Shown: piece by piece, positions 62,891 through 64,000 of the stretch
How the letters are laid out: the number at the start of each line of letters is the position of its first letter
How positions within the stretch are numbered: the first letter of the stretch is position 1
Source: Microcoleus sp. bin48.metabat.b7b8b9.023
GTDB taxonomy: Bacteria; Cyanobacteriota; Cyanobacteriia; Cyanobacteriales; Microcoleaceae
NCBI RefSeq assembly: GCF_013299185.1
Contig: NZ_JAAFKG010000026.1
Location: forward strand, 29,784 to 93,783
Length of the DNA stretch: 64,000 bases
Direction of reading: 5' to 3'
Program-made: the position numbers and the translations under genes
Notes under the pieces: generated by a model
What the model saw: the letters and a program-made list of their open reading frames with translations, nothing else
Database searches by the model: none
Told to the model about the DNA's origin: nothing

Positions 62891-63175
62891 GTGAAAACCG
62901 TTGATACTGAGGCTATTCAACAAATAAAACTCCGAAGTGTTATGGTACTGATTCGCGATCTCGCCCAACAAGCTCTGAGCCTAGGTTATTTAAGTCTGGA
63001 AGCCGAAAATCAACTGCGGCGGATGTTAACCACCACAAAGTATGACCTGGAAGACTTAAATGCTTTTATGAATTTGCAACTAGCAGCCATGTCCGGCTTG
63101 GTAAAACAAGAGTCTCGCGAACTCAAACAATTTGAAATATTTGGGGAGACCGCCTCGGAAACTGCTTGTTGGTAA
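62891..63175 (+). CDS. Small cyanobacterial helical protein, paralogue 1
   Basis: The 94-residue product (GTG start at 62891; ATG 62942 is an alternative that makes it align with the next gene) contains MVLIRDLAQQALSLGYLSLE, a QLRRML turn and DLEDLNAFMNLQLAAMSGLV with ESRE near the end. It is all-helical, soluble, without catalytic motif. The neighbour at 63223 has the same sequence pattern, so the two form a tandem duplicate. Similar small proteins are widespread in cyanobacteria (from memory of the pattern). The function is unknown. Confidence 0.72.
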   Translation: MKTVDTEAIQQIKLRSVMVLIRDLAQQALSLGYLSLEAENQLRRMLTTTKYDLEDLNAFMNLQLAAMSGLVKQESRELKQFEIFGETASETACW

Positions 63176-63222
63176 TTATTTTGCTTTGGACACCTTGAAT
63201 TTTAGTAAGGAACATTTCGATC

Positions 63223-63435
63223 GTGCTGATTCGTGAAGTTGTAAAACAAGCTATTGACGCTGGATATCTGAGTTTAGAAGCGGAAAATGAAATGCAGCAT
63301 ATTTTTTCCTCGTCAAAGTGTGATTTGGAAGATTTGAATGCTTTTATGAGCTTGCAGTTAGCTGCGATGGCGGGTCGCGTGCGGCAAGAGTCTTTGGAAT
63401 TGATAAGTTTGCCCACTATTTATGGAAAAAATTAA
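63223..63435 (+). CDS. Small cyanobacterial helical protein, paralogue 2
   Basis: The 70-residue protein starts at GTG 63223 with an AAGGAA site about 10 bp upstream: LIREVVKQAIDAGYLSLEAE, then SSKCDLEDLNAFMSLQLAAM and GRVRQESLELI. It matches residues 18-90 of the preceding gene (GYLSLEAEN, DLEDLNAFM, LQLAAM, QES). The 47-bp gap and common orientation indicate one operon. A role as a small regulator or adaptor is possible; no evidence decides it. Confidence 0.75.
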   Translation: MLIREVVKQAIDAGYLSLEAENEMQHIFSSSKCDLEDLNAFMSLQLAAMAGRVRQESLELISLPTIYGKN

Positions 63436-63901
63436 TCGTGTTTATTCGGTCTTTGGGCTGGACACACATTGATTAGTATGCCTGACAATTAACTAATATT
63501 ATAAGTTTGTTTTTCCCTAATTATTATAACGCAATACCGTTAACTTAAGGCAGATTACCCCTACTCCCCCGAGCGAAGCAGTGCAGTTTAATTGTCGTAA
63601 AAATAAACTTTAAACTACCTAAAGCATCGCTCAAAGGTCGGATAGCATCTGGGATGCAACTGTTATATAAATAAAAGGTACGTAGTTGGGCTTTAGCCCT
63701 CTTTTTATATAAAAAGAGGGCTAAAGCCCAACTACGTACCTAATTATAACGATGATAACTTATCAGACATAATACCCATGAAACCTTTCACAAAATTAAC
63801 TTATTTATGGCTAGATGATAATCTAATCGCAAATAACGGGACTTAAACAAATTTTAAGCCCAAACAAGGCCTAAGGAATGAAAATTTAATAACTTCATCA
63901 T
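63436..63901. repeat. Intergenic region with a perfect 66-bp palindrome
   Basis: At 63676-63741 two 33-bp arms (starting AGGTACGTAGTTGGGCTTTA) meet without a loop. CAATACCGTTAACTTAAGGC (about 63532) resembles the 46-bp repeat at 51950 and 52171. The rest is AT-rich; no gene was found. Confidence 0.88.
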
Positions 63902-64000
63902 CTACTCATTTGTCGGAACAGCACGGTAATTCCATTTTGGCAAATATTCATCAAAAATAATTTTCATTGTATTCTTAAATCCATCTGCTACTTTTCTACC
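63902..64000 (-). CDS. C-terminal end of an unidentified protein, cut by the window edge
   Basis: The open frame reads leftward from the window edge for 32 residues (GRKVADGFKNTMKIIFDEYL, PKWNYRAVPTNE) to a TAG stop (63902-63904). The aromatic KWNYRAVP end looks like the C-terminus of some transposases, but the stretch is too short to name. If real, the rest lies in the next 5' neighbour region beyond 64000. Confidence 0.4.
   Translation of the reverse strand, partial: GRKVADGFKNTMKIIFDEYLPKWNYRAVPTNE

Noticed and set aside
1..64000. tRNA and rRNA genes
   Set aside because: No sequence with tRNA-like T-arm and acceptor pattern was noticed, and no rRNA segment; a tRNAscan run would be decisive.

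Overview
The window comes from a filamentous, non-heterocystous-type cyanobacterium (Microcoleus/Oscillatoria-like). The HIP1 octamer GCGATCGC is frequent. Photosystem II psbK sits behind tgt, and the window carries a Tab2-family protein, an LrtA-type hibernation factor, an EGY-like M50 protease and SpkB-like and MASE1 signalling proteins. The spaces between genes are packed with cyanobacterial heptamer repeats (CAACTGT, ATGCCCC, ATTAGTC, CTTCCTT) and long palindromes. The genus is inferred.

Layout. 1-4.3 kb: housekeeping genes (end of a ManC-like protein, ssb, lipB, hpf, prxQ). 4.3-14.0 kb: a minus-strand three-gene operon in which two paralogous proteins of about 1000 residues flank an SF2-helicase-like protein. 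I recognise no named system here, and it is the best candidate for an undescribed system, possibly defence. 14.1-18 kb: YciI-like gene, frameshifted Uma2 gene, pheT. 18.4-26 kb: signalling block (Ser/Thr kinase with pentapeptide repeats, two membrane histidine kinases). 26-31 kb: cupin, TPR protein, mtnP, then a 207-bp triplicated repeat. 32-33 kb: degenerate orphan CRISPR array beside an IS200/IS605-like relic. 33-43 kb: avtA, Uma2 gene, pseudo-caspase, sat, a tnpB, two hypotheticals. 43.7-48.7 kb: M50 protease with a second tnpB just upstream, MBL-fold protein, acetyltransferase. 49.4-54 kb: a histidine kinase lacking its key residues and an SDR-dioxygenase fusion. 54-60 kb: cytochrome b-like protein, mntP, GST, psbK-tgt, cobS. 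60-64 kb: a ChW-repeat-like protein, two tandem small paralogues, and the edge of an unidentified gene.

A theme of the window is that intergenic repeats have entered coding sequence. LipB and the MBL protein share a C-terminal peptide read from the same repeat. PheT, AvtA and a histidine kinase carry internal peptides that look repeat-derived. MntP and a truncated protein end inside a heptamer repeat, and a MITE-like element reaches the start codon of a kinase. One MITE is nested in another element, and an empty copy of the host element lies 4 kb away. Functions rest on motifs read by eye; no database search was possible.
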